Source: G965202915 sp965205955
Lineage (GTDB): Bacteria > Pseudomonadota > Gammaproteobacteria > Eutrophobiales > Eutrophobiaceae
Direction: 5' to 3'
Length of the DNA stretch: 64,000 nt
NCBI GenBank assembly: GCA_965205955.1
Contig: OZ242192.1
Location: 62,001 to 126,000, forward strand
Under the pieces are notes generated by a model that did no database searches, was not told where the DNA came from, and worked only from the letters and a program-made list of their open reading frames with translations. Below are positions 35,085 through 44,779 of this stretch, piece by piece (positions within the stretch are counted from its first letter, which is position 1; each line of letters starts with the position of its first letter). Made by a program: the position numbers and the translations under genes.

Positions 35085-36182
35085 CTAGCCGGCTTGTTTT
35101 AATCTAAAGACAATAAACAGGCTCAACAGCATCGGAGGGAGCGCAACGCTGAAAAATGGCATCATCCCATAAACGATCCCCAGGCTGCCTGATATCTGGC
35201 TGATTATATGGTACACAATGCCCGCCAGCACTCCCACAAAGATATGTTGCCTTATGGGAACGGTACGGGAACCGGTTTTCACAAAGACAAGCGCCAGCAG
35301 CGACATAATCAGAATGGAAAACGGGGTAATTATTTTTGACCAAAGGGCCTGTTCATATTGCTTGCTGTTCTGCCCGCTACGCTGAAAATAATCGATATAG
35401 TCCGATAATCTCCAAATCGACATATATTGAGGTTTGATGGTTAAAAGATTGATTGTCTCCGGGGTCAATATCGTATCCCAGGCGGCGGACTTCATGGACA
35501 AATTTTTTATGTGATTTTTCTGCAGGCTCATTTGTTCGAGATCATACAGGATCCATCGGTCGTCAAGGTATTCGGCTGTTTGCGCATGGGTGCCGGTTCG
35601 AAGCTGATTAGTATCGTCGAATTCATAAATATAGACCTCACTGATCTTATTACCGGGCAATATATTTTTTATATTGATAAAGCTGTTGTTATCTCTGGTC
35701 CAGAGTCCGTTTTTTGTCCTGAGAATGATCTGATTGCTCATTGCAACGGAGCGAATATATTTTGCCTTTTGCTCGGCGGCCGGGACGATGAATTCACCAA
35801 TAGCGAAGCAGATAAGAATTAATAGAAGACTGGTTTTGCCAAATGACAGCGCCAGACGCAGTTGTGATATGCCGGATGTGCGGATCACGGCCAGTTCACT
35901 GCTGTTTGCCAGCATACCCAGCGCGGCCATGCTGCCAATCAGCGCCACAATCGGTAGCAGACCATAGCTCAGTTTGGGGACGGTCAGTAGAACATATTGC
36001 ATTGCCTGCAGTGTGCTGTAGTTTCCGTGCCCCGTATGGCGCAGTTCGTCCACCAGTGTAAAGACAGTCATTATGGACAATAGAACCAGCAAGACCGGCA
36101 CAATCATGCCAAGCAATGTTTTTCCGATATACCGGTCCAGTATGGAGAGCATTGCGCCGCTCGTATGATTACCGCTTGACAC
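35085..36182 (-). CDS. lptG: LPS export permease LptG
   Basis: 365 residues. YjgP/YjgQ permease of the Lpt pathway that extracts lipopolysaccharide from the inner membrane. Membrane helices at both ends (TLLGMIVPVLLVLLSIMTVF; C-terminal LPPMLLSLFIVFRL) flank a periplasmic jellyroll. KLSYGLLPIVALIGSMAALGML is typical. It overlaps lptF by 14 bases and partners it with LptB, encoded elsewhere. Confidence 0.92.
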   Translation of the reverse strand: MSSGNHTSGAMLSILDRYIGKTLLGMIVPVLLVLLSIMTVFTLVDELRHTGHGNYSTLQAMQYVLLTVPKLSYGLLPIVALIGSMAALGMLANSSELAVIRTSGISQLRLALSFGKTSLLLILICFAIGEFIVPAAEQKAKYIRSVAMSNQIILRTKNGLWTRDNNSFINIKNILPGNKISEVYIYEFDDTNQLRTGTHAQTAEYLDDRWILYDLEQMSLQKNHIKNLSMKSAAWDTILTPETINLLTIKPQYMSIWRLSDYIDYFQRSGQNSKQYEQALWSKIITPFSILIMSLLALVFVKTGSRTVPIRQHIFVGVLAGIVYHIISQISGSLGIVYGMMPFFSVALPPMLLSLFIVFRLKQAG

Positions 36183-37311
36183 CGGGTTTTCTCCAGTGTT
36201 TGAGATCAGGGAGATAATACAATAAGGCTATGCCCGCTATGAATAACAGGTGTACCCACCATAAGCCGATATAGGACGGAATGATCTCGCGTTTAATCAG
36301 GTTTGCCCCCACGCTCAGCAGGTTGCTGTATATTAAATACACCAGTATCGCTATGGTGAACAAGGTCAAAAACTGCTCTCGGATAATAAACTGGTTCAGC
36401 ATGGCGGCAAACAATGCCAGCAAAAAGCAGGCAATAATCAGAGAAAATTGCCAGTGCATTTTCGCCTTGTGACTCGGTATATCCGAGTTCCACAATTCGG
36501 AAGGGTAAACAGGTGTTTTTTCCGTGTGCCCGGTTTCGGCTTTATCGGGGCCGAGCAGTATGCCATGGGTCTGATATTGGATGATCCGGTAATCCGGTGC
36601 GCCCGGGTTGCCGATATAATGATGACCGTTTTCAAAGACAATAAAACGGCGTCCCGACTCTTTATCGAACTCGAATCGTGCGGTGGATGATTTTAGAATG
36701 CCTGATTTTCCGTCTATTTTGCCGGAGAGGAATACATTTTCCATCGTTCGCTTGTCTTCGGACAGGGTTTCCACATATACAATATAGTTATCTTTGCCGA
36801 ACTCCTGGAAAATTCCGGGAATTATCGCCGATATGCTTGCTTCTTGCAGTATCTTTTCCTTGAGCAGGTCGATTTTCGCATCGGCCCAGGGTTCCAGATA
36901 GAAGCACAGGAGTGCGGTACACAGGGCATAGACGGCGGCAAAACGAAAAATTATCCGGGTATGGAAGTGATTGCCTAGCCCTGCCACAGACAAAATCACC
37001 AACTCCTTATTGCGTGCCATCTGGGTAAATGCCAGCAATATCGCTATTAATAATGCCACCGGCAGAATGTTGGGCAGACCCGCCAATATCTTATATCCCA
37101 ACATGGTAAAGACCATATTGCCGGGTAATTTTCCGGACGCCGCATCGGTGAGAAACCTGATCAATTTATCGCTTGCAAGAACGATGAGCAACAAACTCAC
37201 GGTCCAGAATAATTTCTGGCTCAATTCCCGGTAGATATAGCGTTCTAGCAGCAATTTATGTATCCGTCTCAATGGGAAAACATTTGTGCGGGGATAAACA
37301 AACCGGGGCAA
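36169..37311 (-). CDS. lptF: LPS export permease LptF
   Basis: 380 residues as read; the family usually starts near LLLERYIYRELSQ, so TTG 37254 is an alternative start. Permease half-transporter with LPNILPVALLIAILLAFTQM, EQFLTLFTIAILVYLIYSNLL and a final IGLWWVHLLFIAGIALL. Forms the LptB2FG ABC transporter with LptG. Divergent from pepA, the widespread gammaproteobacterial arrangement. Confidence 0.92.
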   Translation of the reverse strand: MPRFVYPRTNVFPLRRIHKLLLERYIYRELSQKLFWTVSLLLIVLASDKLIRFLTDAASGKLPGNMVFTMLGYKILAGLPNILPVALLIAILLAFTQMARNKELVILSVAGLGNHFHTRIIFRFAAVYALCTALLCFYLEPWADAKIDLLKEKILQEASISAIIPGIFQEFGKDNYIVYVETLSEDKRTMENVFLSGKIDGKSGILKSSTARFEFDKESGRRFIVFENGHHYIGNPGAPDYRIIQYQTHGILLGPDKAETGHTEKTPVYPSELWNSDIPSHKAKMHWQFSLIIACFLLALFAAMLNQFIIREQFLTLFTIAILVYLIYSNLLSVGANLIKREIIPSYIGLWWVHLLFIAGIALLYYLPDLKHWRKPGVKR

Positions 37312-37443
37312 TTTGGTTCCGGCGACTGATTTCTTTGCAATTTTAGCAAAATTCAGCGATAAATATAGGTAAAAAATATATTCGGGATATCTCGGCTCTG
37401 CTCGAATCGATATAACAGCCGGAAATTAATGGGGCAGAATGCA

Positions 37444-38940
37444 ATGACTATTGAATTTACTATAAAAAGCGGAAATCCGGAAAAACAGCGCACTGCCTGT
37501 GTGATTGTCGGGATTTATGAGGGTAAAAAACTGAGCCCGGCGGCGATAACTGTCGATACAGCCAGCAAACAATACCTTTCCAATATCATCAGGCGCGGCG
37601 ATATAGCCGGGCGCAGGAATCAGACCTTGTTGTTGCACAGTGTTCCGGGTGTGGTGGCCGATCGTGTTTTATTGGTGGGGTGCGGCAAAGAAAAAGAACT
37701 GGACGATGCAGGCTTTCGCCAGGCCGTCCGGGCCAGCATCGAGGCGCTTACTCATACCGGCGCTATCGATGCGGTCAGTTATCTTAGCGAGTTGAAGATC
37801 AAGGGGCGCGATCATTACTGGAAAGTCAAACAAGCCGTTTTGACTGCATCCAGTGTTCTGTACCGCTTTAATGAACTGAAATCGGACAAGAAAAAAATGC
37901 GGAAGGCATTGCATAAAATTACATTTACAGTCCCGACCCGGCGCGAGCTTGATGCCGGTGAGAAGGGGTTGAATGACGGCAGGGCCATAGCAAACGGCAT
38001 CAATCTGGCCCGCGATCTGGCCAATCGGCCGGCAAATATCTGTACCCCCAAATATCTGGCCGGCCAGGCCAGGCAACTGGGCCGAAACTTCCCTTCCCTG
38101 GAAGTGCATGTGCTGGATGAAGCACAAATGAAAAAACTGGGCATGGGCAGCCTGCTTTCGGTGGCGCAGGGATCGAGTGAAGCCGCCAAACTAATCACCT
38201 TCGAGTACCGCGGCGGGAAAAAGAACGCAAAGCCGGTAGTACTGGTGGGCAAGGGCGTCACTTTCGATACCGGGGGTATTTCTATTAAACCGGCAGCGGC
38301 GATGGATGAAATGAAATTCGATATGTGCGGTGCGGCATCGGTATTCGGCACGATGCGGGTGGTTGCCGAACTCAAACTGCCGATCAATGTTGTGGGGGTT
38401 GTTCCTGCAACGGAAAACATGCCCGGAAGCAAGGCTACCCGTCCCGGCGATATCGTTACCAGTATGTCGGGGCAGACGATTGAGATATTGAACACCGACG
38501 CCGAAGGCAGGCTGATTTTGTGTGACGCGCTGACCTACAGCGAAAAATTCAATCCCGACGTGATCATCGATATTGCAACGCTCACCGGCGCCTGCGTCAT
38601 CGCACTGGGTGCGCCTGCCACCGGCCTGCTGAGCAACGACAAGCTGTTGGCAAAAAAATTATTGAGCGCCGGACAAATCAGCGGCGACCGCGCCTGGCAA
38701 CTGCCTTTATGGGATGACTACCAGCAACAGCTCAACAGCCCGTTTGCCGATATGGCAAATATCGGCGGCCGCGAAGCCGGCACAATAACAGCGGCCTGTT
38801 TTCTGGCGCGCTTCACCGACAAATATCAATGGGCGCATCTGGATATAGCCGGCACCGCCTGGAAATCGGGGAAGCAAAAAGGCGCTACCGGGAGACCGGT
38901 TGGGCTGCTGACACAGTATATTATTGACAGGTGCAAATAA
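37444..38940 (+). CDS. pepA: Leucyl aminopeptidase (M17)
   Basis: About 498 residues from ATG 37444, aligning with the usual N terminus (TIEFTIKSGNPEKQ); ATG 37429 is possible. Two-zinc cytosolic aminopeptidase, in some bacteria also a DNA-binding cofactor for site-specific recombination. GKGVTFDTGGISIKP and the family signature NTDAEGRLIL carry metal ligands. Followed by holC with overlapping frames. Confidence 0.95.
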   Translation: MTIEFTIKSGNPEKQRTACVIVGIYEGKKLSPAAITVDTASKQYLSNIIRRGDIAGRRNQTLLLHSVPGVVADRVLLVGCGKEKELDDAGFRQAVRASIEALTHTGAIDAVSYLSELKIKGRDHYWKVKQAVLTASSVLYRFNELKSDKKKMRKALHKITFTVPTRRELDAGEKGLNDGRAIANGINLARDLANRPANICTPKYLAGQARQLGRNFPSLEVHVLDEAQMKKLGMGSLLSVAQGSSEAAKLITFEYRGGKKNAKPVVLVGKGVTFDTGGISIKPAAAMDEMKFDMCGAASVFGTMRVVAELKLPINVVGVVPATENMPGSKATRPGDIVTSMSGQTIEILNTDAEGRLILCDALTYSEKFNPDVIIDIATLTGACVIALGAPATGLLSNDKLLAKKLLSAGQISGDRAWQLPLWDDYQQQLNSPFADMANIGGREAGTITAACFLARFTDKYQWAHLDIAGTAWKSGKQKGATGRPVGLLTQYIIDRCK

Positions 38941-38948
38941 GTGTATTC

Positions 38949-39377
38949 ATGCCCAGAGTGGATTTTTACATAATAGCCGACTCAACCGATTGGCAGCGCT
39001 TTGTTTGTCAATTGACCGGAAAAATCTGGAAGTCGGGCAATACGGTCTATATACACACAGATTCCGAAGAATATGCCGGTGTATTCGATGATTTATTATG
39101 GACCTTCCACGACACCAGCTTTCTCCCCCATGAGATACGCAACGACGGGGAAAACCCGGATGCGCCGATCACCATCGGTTGGGATGATAATCCCGCAGGG
39201 CACAGGGATGTGCTGATGAATCTGTCCGAAAATATCCCCGGATTTGCTGCTGATTTCAGCCGCATAGTAGAGGTAGCCGGCGGTGACGAGCAGCGGAAAC
39301 AAATGACGCGCCGCCGCTACAGGCAGTATCGTGAACAGGATTATGAACTGCATGATCACAAGATCAACGCACCCTGA
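38949..39377 (+). CDS. holC: DNA polymerase III chi subunit
   Basis: 142 residues from ATG 38949. Clamp-loader accessory protein that contacts SSB. PRVDFYIIADSTDWQRFVCQ, VYIHTDSEEYAGVFDDLLWT, SFLPHEI and PITIGWDDNP match HolC. Sits between pepA and valS as in many gammaproteobacteria. Confidence 0.92.
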   Translation: MPRVDFYIIADSTDWQRFVCQLTGKIWKSGNTVYIHTDSEEYAGVFDDLLWTFHDTSFLPHEIRNDGENPDAPITIGWDDNPAGHRDVLMNLSENIPGFAADFSRIVEVAGGDEQRKQMTRRRYRQYREQDYELHDHKINAP

Positions 39378-39382
39378 TACCC

Positions 39383-39751
39383 ATGGTTGATCAAACAAAA
39401 AAACCGGATCCCTCATTGCTGAAGAAAATCGAGGAGCTCGAGGCCTTATTGCAGAAACAACGACAGAAAAGACTGGAAAATACCGCCGTTCCAACAAAGG
39501 CGGAAACCGAACAAATACCCGTTTTGCGCGATGTGGTCACCGGGCAATCGATTGCCGCCGAAAATAAGCGGATGCAGAAGCAATTCGAGGAAAAACAAAC
39601 CCAGGACGTGATGGGCATCGTCGATCAACATACTCGCAGCGATTTGGAAGAATTAGTGAAATTATTGAAGCACAATATAATCGATGAGTTGAAAACCGAA
39701 CTGATGAAAGAATTAAAGCCTTTGAAAAAAGGGGAAAAAACGGATCTTTGA
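39383..39751 (+). CDS. Conserved hypothetical, coiled coil
   Basis: 122 residues, starting 5 bases after the holC stop. Hydrophilic with a short coiled coil (LLKKIEELEALLQKQRQKRL), the IPVLRDVV motif seen in several short gammaproteobacterial proteins, and a second helical part near RSDLEELVKLLKHNIIDEL. Pseudomonas-like genomes also have an uncharacterised gene at this place between holC and valS. Function unknown; a replication-related role is only guilt by association. Confidence 0.65.
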   Translation: MVDQTKKPDPSLLKKIEELEALLQKQRQKRLENTAVPTKAETEQIPVLRDVVTGQSIAAENKRMQKQFEEKQTQDVMGIVDQHTRSDLEELVKLLKHNIIDELKTELMKELKPLKKGEKTDL

Positions 39752-39799
39752 ATAAGGACGCGAAACCGGAATGCAGAAATCGAAGTTGCACAGTAAACC

Positions 39800-39979
39800 A
39801 TGAGGAAACGAATCGTACTGATTGCCTGCGCAAGCCAGAAATTGTCTCGCCGGGCGAAGGCAGAAGATTTATATACAAGCCCGCTTTTCAGACTCAACCT
39901 GAACTATGCGAAAAAACTGCGCCCGGATGACATATTTATCCTGTCCGCAAAACAACGCCGATCCTCGCCGGATCTATAA
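39800..39979 (+). pseudogene. DUF6884 N-terminal fragment
   Basis: Open frame of 59 residues beginning MRKRIVLIACASQKLSRRAK and continuing AEDLYTSPLFRLNLNYAKKL then DDIFILSAK. This is the start of a DUF6884 domain, which is normally over 120 residues. The sequence diverges after ILSAK and stops, so it is a 3' truncated remnant. A GIY-YIG-like remnant of the kind often found with such proteins lies 900 bases downstream. Confidence 0.6.
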
Positions 39980-39985
39980 TTGAGA

Positions 39986-40435
39986 CTATTTTTTCACAAC
40001 AAGGCAATGTGCAATTATATCGTGGAGTCCTTGCTTCTTCTGTGTGAAAGCAATCATAATGAAGCCGACCAGTAGCAAGAGGGTGGAAATAATCTTGCCG
40101 AAATAACGCCCTGTGCCCCTGTTGAAGCTGATTCTGTGTCCTTCGAGATCAGTTACCTTAATACCTAGAACCATCTTGCCGAGAGTTCCTTGTGTGGGGG
40201 AGCTTTCCATACCGGCAAAGTAGGCCCAGTGGATAATAAGTCCGAGGAGGTTCAATACGCTCTCCATGACAGATGAGAGAGCGGGATCGTCTAATTCAGC
40301 AAGATCGACAGTTCCGCCAGCAACCCAGACGGACAAGTATATCATTATCATTGCGAATGAACCAGCTATTAAGATAATGAAGTCAATAATGGCAGCTATG
40401 AACCTTTTCCAAAAACCTGCGTATTCCATGTCCAT
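39986..40435 (-). CDS. RDD-family membrane protein
   Basis: 149 residues from ATG 40435, preceded by ggagattacctt. RDD pattern: FWKRFIAAIIDFIILIAGSF first helix, LIIHWAYFAGMESSPTQGTL and GKMVLGIKVTDLEGHRISF central signature, then the last helix before FTQKKQGLHDIIAHCLV. These proteins are small inner-membrane proteins of uncertain, possibly transport, function. It stands in a patch of broken genes between holC and valS. Confidence 0.85.
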   Translation of the reverse strand: MDMEYAGFWKRFIAAIIDFIILIAGSFAMIMIYLSVWVAGGTVDLAELDDPALSSVMESVLNLLGLIIHWAYFAGMESSPTQGTLGKMVLGIKVTDLEGHRISFNRGTGRYFGKIISTLLLLVGFIMIAFTQKKQGLHDIIAHCLVVKK

Positions 40436-40597
40436 AAGGTAATCTCCAAAATTATTTAAAATACCGTTTATTCTCAACAATCGATAACCTCGATAGGTCG
40501 GCGATTATTCATAGCACCCACTATGATACCCGGAGTCTTGAAATTGATGGTAGTTTGTTAATGACTACCATACCGGGCATCGCATCAAGGTTTCATC
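40436..40597. other. Non-coding AT-rich stretch with a hairpin
   Basis: No gene seen. Contains an inverted repeat atggtagt (40547-40554) and actaccat (40564-40571) with nine bases between and no T-run. The promoter of the RDD gene probably lies at the left side of the stretch. Confidence 0.4.
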
Positions 40598-40889
40598 TTA
40601 TCGGCTATTGGGTGATTTAATCAAATATCGCCATGAAAAAATTTTATCTCGACTGTTGGCGGAATGATGAGTAGCCTTCATTGCACCAACGGCGCGGTAC
40701 TTGTCACGGCACTTGAGCTTGATGAATGAGATCGGATCGGCCTTGCGTCCCATTACTCCGATCTCGTCTTGCCATGCTGTATACATAAGCTCATAAACCT
40801 TTGCGCTCCCCAACCCGGAAAGCACCATGTAAATCCATCACATCGGCTATTGACTGAAAGCCTTTTACCAGATAGCCAACATTGGGCAT
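40598..40889 (-). pseudogene. Frameshifted unknown gene fragment
   Basis: Two overlapping frames on the minus strand look like parts of one protein. The first, from ATG 40889, reads MPNVGYLVKGFQSIADVMDL and stops at 40791. The second (40598-40828) has KVYELMYTAWQDEIGVMGRK then ADPISFIKLKCRDKYRAVGA. Joining them needs one frameshift near 40800. I do not recognise the family. It may be a relic of the same event that broke the DUF6884 and GIY-YIG genes. Confidence 0.3.
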
Positions 40890-40894
40890 CTTTG

Positions 40895-41110
40895 GGACAT
40901 GCGTTCAACCGGCACAGTTTTCCGTTTGACGAGTCGCAGATCCCACGAAACGGCGTTTATGTTTTGTTCCAAAAAGGCGAGCACGGCCACGGACAGGACC
41001 GGATTGTAAGCATCGGCACCCATACGGGCGAAGGCCAACTGCGATCCAGACTGACACAACACTTTCCCACAGAAAACAAAGACCGCAGCAACTTTACAAA
41101 ACACCCTTCA
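40895..41110 (+). pseudogene. GIY-YIG-like nuclease fragment
   Basis: Within the open frame 40769-41224 the part FPFDESQIPRNGVYVLFQKG then DRIVSIGTHTGEGQLRSRL and ENKDRS resembles GIY-YIG domain proteins that accompany DUF6884 proteins. The sequence before and after does not fit, so this is a remnant. The valS start follows at 41236. Confidence 0.45.
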
Positions 41111-41235
41111 ACGTTTCGGGCATTGCGCATTTGTCGCAATTCATCAGGGGTTAACAATCGTGCGCATAAGGCGTACAATTCCGGCAATTCTCCGAAACAG
41201 CCTTATCACAACACATTTCCATAACAAGAATTTCC

Positions 41236-44010
41236 ATGGATAAGAACTACAATCCCGCCCGGATTGAATCGACCTGGTATGAAAGCTGGGAAAAAAATGG
41301 ATGGTTTGCTCCCGATGCAGGGGAGACGAGCTATTGCATTATGCTGCCGCCGCCGAATGTGACCGGCAGTCTGCACATGGGGCATGCCTTCCAACAGACC
41401 TTGATGGACGTGCTGATCCGTTATCACCGCATGAGCGGGGATCGTACCCTCTGGCAATGCGGCACCGATCATGCCGGCATTGCCACCCAGATGGTAGTAG
41501 AGCGCCAACTGGAATTGCAGGGACAATCCAGACATGCTCTGGGGCGGGAAAAATTTACCGAAGCGATCTGGAACTGGAAAGAGCATTCAGGCGGCACGAT
41601 CAGCCGGCAGTTCAGGCGTTTGGGCGCCTCAATGGATTGGAGTCGCGAACGCTTTACCATGGATGAAGATTTATCCAATGCGGTAAGACAGGCTTTTATC
41701 AGACTTTATGATGAAGGATTGATCTACAGAGGCAAGCGTCTGGTCAACTGGGACCCTGTGCTCCGCACCGCAATATCCGATCTCGAAGTCATAGCGGAAG
41801 AAGAAGACGGCCACCTTTGGCATATCCGTTATCCGCTGGCCGGAGACGCGCCCGGCGCCGACTATATCATTGTAGCCACCACTCGCCCGGAAACCATGCT
41901 GGGTGATGCGGCCGTTGCCGTGCATCCCGATGACGAACGTTATCAGGCGCTGATCGGCCGCCAGGTAGAGCTGCCGTTTACCGGCAGAACCATCCCGGTT
42001 ATTGCCGACGGTCACGTCGACCCGGAATTTGGAACCGGCTGTGTAAAGATCACACCGGCGCATGACTTTAATGACTATGAAATGGGACAGCGCCATACGC
42101 TTGCCCGGATCAATATCTTCACCGCCGATGCCGCCATGAACGAAAACGCCCCGGAGCAGTATCGAGGCATGAGCCGCGAGCAGGCGCGCCAACGGATCAT
42201 CGCCGATCTGGAAGCCGCGAAGCTGTTGGAAAAAACCGAAGACTGCAAACTGATGATCCCGCGCGGCGACCGCTCCCACGCAATTATCGAACCCTACTTA
42301 ACCGATCAGTGGTATGTGAAGGTCCAGCCGCTGGCCGATCCGGCAATAAAAGCCGTTGAAAACGGCGCTATAAAATTTGTGCCGGCCCACTGGTCCAGAA
42401 CCTATTTTGAATGGATGCGCAATATCGAAGACTGGTGCATCAGCCGCCAACTGTGGTGGGGGCATCGCATACCGGCCTGGCACGGCGAAGACGGCAAGAT
42501 CTATGTTGCCAATGACGAGGCCGAAATCAGAAAAAAATACCGGCTCGACGATTCATTCGGATTGACGCAGGATGAAGACGTACTCGACACTTGGTTTTCC
42601 TCTGCCCTTTGGCCTTTTTCAACACTGGGCTGGCCGGAACAAACCCCCGAATTAAAAACTTTTTATCCGACCAACGTGCTGGTAACCGGCTTCGATATCA
42701 TTTTCTTCTGGGTTGCGCGCATGATCATGCTGGGACTGAAATTTACCGGCAGGGAGCCGTTTCGTGAAGTATATATCCACGGTCTGGTGCGCGATGCCCA
42801 GGGACAAAAGATGTCCAAATCAAAAGGCAACATATTGGACCCGCTTGATTTGATTGACGGCATTGAGTTGGAGGCATTGGTCAGCAAGAGAGCCGCCGGT
42901 TTGATGCAACCGCACCTTGCGCCGGAGACCGAAAAGGCCACGCGCAAATATTTTCCGGATGGCATTAGCGCATATGGCACCGACTCATTGCGTTTCACCT
43001 TTGCATCATTGGCCTCACAAGGCAGGGATATTCGCTTTGACGTAGGGCGCATAGAAGGTTATCGCAATTTCTGCAACAAACTCTGGAATGCGGCGCGCTA
43101 TGTGTTGATGAATATCGAAAACCATGATCTGGATATCAATCGCGGCCCAAGAGAACCCGGGGTTGCGGAGAAATGGATCGCAACCCGGCTGGCGCGGACT
43201 ATCACCCGGATTGAGGAAGGATTCCATACCTATCGCTTCGACCTTGCTTCCCAGGCAATGTATGAATTTACCTGGAACGATTATTGTGACTGGTATCTGG
43301 AGCTTTCAAAAACCACATTGAATGATGACTCTGCTGCGGATGCATTAAAATGCGCCACCCTGTTCACCCTGGTGAGCATTCTTGAAGTATTGCTTCGATT
43401 ACTGCACCCGTTGATCCCCTTTATCACCGAGGAACTATGGCAAAAAATTGCGCCATTATTGAATATCGAGGCAGAAACCATCATGCTGCAAAACTACCCG
43501 TCGGCCAGCGATATTGAAACCGATCAAGGCGCTCTGGCCGAGCTTGAATGGACCAAGTCCTTTATTGTCGGTGTCCGAAAGATCCGCGCCGCCCGCGATA
43601 TCGCGCCGGGCAGGGTATTGGCGGTAAAGATCAAGGATGGTAGTGACGAAGAAAAAATCTGGCTTCAGCGCAACAAAAAAGCGATTCAGGCGCTGGCTAA
43701 AATAGATCCCATTCATGCCGTCGACACCGAACCGAATGATGCGGTAGCGGCATTGGCCGGCTCGATGACGCTGCTGGTGCCCCTGGCGGACCTGATCGAC
43801 CCTGCCGCGGAACTGGCGCGGCTGCAAAAGCAACTCGATAGATTGAAAACCGACAGAAATAGCCTGCAATCCAGACTCGCTGACAAGCAGTTTGCCGAAC
43901 GCGCTCCTGCAGAGATAGTGAACAAAAAACGCGATCATCTAGCGGAGGTGGTCAACCTGCTGGAGAAAACCGAGGCGGAATACCAAAGGATGAAAACCTT
44001 GGCCGTATAA
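41236..44010 (+). CDS. valS: Valyl-tRNA synthetase
   Basis: 924 residues. Class I synthetase charging tRNA-Val. HIGH-type motif in PPPNVTGSLHMGHAF, KMSKS in GQKMSKSKGNILDPLD, an editing domain between them with TTRPETMLGD, an anticodon-binding region, and a C-terminal coiled coil (ELARLQKQLDRLKTDRNSLQ). Complete, with typical length. The pepA-holC-valS order is canonical. Confidence 0.97.
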   Translation: MDKNYNPARIESTWYESWEKNGWFAPDAGETSYCIMLPPPNVTGSLHMGHAFQQTLMDVLIRYHRMSGDRTLWQCGTDHAGIATQMVVERQLELQGQSRHALGREKFTEAIWNWKEHSGGTISRQFRRLGASMDWSRERFTMDEDLSNAVRQAFIRLYDEGLIYRGKRLVNWDPVLRTAISDLEVIAEEEDGHLWHIRYPLAGDAPGADYIIVATTRPETMLGDAAVAVHPDDERYQALIGRQVELPFTGRTIPVIADGHVDPEFGTGCVKITPAHDFNDYEMGQRHTLARINIFTADAAMNENAPEQYRGMSREQARQRIIADLEAAKLLEKTEDCKLMIPRGDRSHAIIEPYLTDQWYVKVQPLADPAIKAVENGAIKFVPAHWSRTYFEWMRNIEDWCISRQLWWGHRIPAWHGEDGKIYVANDEAEIRKKYRLDDSFGLTQDEDVLDTWFSSALWPFSTLGWPEQTPELKTFYPTNVLVTGFDIIFFWVARMIMLGLKFTGREPFREVYIHGLVRDAQGQKMSKSKGNILDPLDLIDGIELEALVSKRAAGLMQPHLAPETEKATRKYFPDGISAYGTDSLRFTFASLASQGRDIRFDVGRIEGYRNFCNKLWNAARYVLMNIENHDLDINRGPREPGVAEKWIATRLARTITRIEEGFHTYRFDLASQAMYEFTWNDYCDWYLELSKTTLNDDSAADALKCATLFTLVSILEVLLRLLHPLIPFITEELWQKIAPLLNIEAETIMLQNYPSASDIETDQGALAELEWTKSFIVGVRKIRAARDIAPGRVLAVKIKDGSDEEKIWLQRNKKAIQALAKIDPIHAVDTEPNDAVAALAGSMTLLVPLADLIDPAAELARLQKQLDRLKTDRNSLQSRLADKQFAERAPAEIVNKKRDHLAEVVNLLEKTEAEYQRMKTLAV

Positions 44011-44358
44011 TGCGAGCGCATCAATGATAAGGAAGGGCCTGCCGGGCCGACTGCCTTCATATACAGGGACGCAAAATCACCGGCAACAGGCAGTCACCGC
44101 CGCCGGTGAATTGGATATTCCGATCCCTCTTTGATACCCATAAAGTGCTGCGATCAGATATAGAATCATTACCGGTCCATGCCGGTTATTTTGAAAAATT
44201 TTCAATATTTGATGATTATACTTATGCTGGTTATCTGGGCATTAAGGAGTTAGAAGATGGAACTTTCCGCATCAAGGGATAGAATTTGCGAATCCGGCCC
44301 AACGGCTGATTGAACTATAAGCCTCTGGCTGTTTTTGTGGAGAAAATGGTTTGAAAAC
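44011..44358. other. Region after valS with an unrecognised ORF remnant
   Basis: One plus-strand frame at about 44124-44283 is open and protein-like: it contains SDIESLPVHAGYFEKFSIFD and ends ELEDGTFRIKG before TAG. It has no start codon with a ribosome site. I could not place it in a family; it may be the 3' end of a lost gene. The rest shows nothing clear. Confidence 0.3.
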
Positions 44359-44715
44359 TCACCCTTCCGGATTAGGGGGAAGGCTATTGAATCTATAGTA
44401 ATGCTTAAGCGCAGCACGCAAAAAGCCCCGTGTGTTTCTTTTGTTTTTTGCAACTTCATTGCTGAAAGGAGGTTCAGGATTAAAACCTTCCAACTCTTCC
44501 TCTTTAATCCTTTCTATATTTGGATATTTCTTTATAGGGAACAAGATCTTTGAGAAAGTACCTCTTGCCTCATTTTTCACTAATTGAATATACCCGTCAC
44601 CATGCTCGTCTACCCAAAGTTTATATTTGATATGCCCCTTGCCCCTTATTTTATGCCCCTTGCCCCTTATTTTTGGTGCTGCACCTAAGAAGTTCTTAAG
44701 CTCGATTATATTCAC
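44359..44715 (-). CDS. Hypothetical protein with internal duplication
   Basis: About 118 residues from GTG 44715, which has gaggaaaattgc upstream; TTG 44730 is also possible. Basic and hydrophilic. The peptide KIRGKGH occurs twice in tandem, produced by a perfect 21-bp DNA duplication. The centre (KYKLWVDEHGDGYIQLVKNE) looks like a small beta-rich fold. Not recognised. It borders the MITE-like element. Confidence 0.5.
   Translation of the reverse strand: MNIIELKNFLGAAPKIRGKGHKIRGKGHIKYKLWVDEHGDGYIQLVKNEARGTFSKILFPIKKYPNIERIKEEELEGFNPEPPFSNEVAKNKRNTRGFLRAALKHYYRFNSLPPNPEG
44632..44673. repeat. 21-bp perfect tandem duplication
   Basis: atgccccttgccccttattt(t) occurs at 44632-44652 and again at 44653-44673. 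It adds seven codons in frame to the hypothetical gene at 44359-44715. Each unit itself contains a short internal repeat (gcccctt twice). Confidence 0.9.
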
Positions 44716-44779
44716 CGCAATTTTCCTCAAATCTAATTGAATTTAGCATTATGGTAGTAGAGAGAAATTTGGTCAACCA

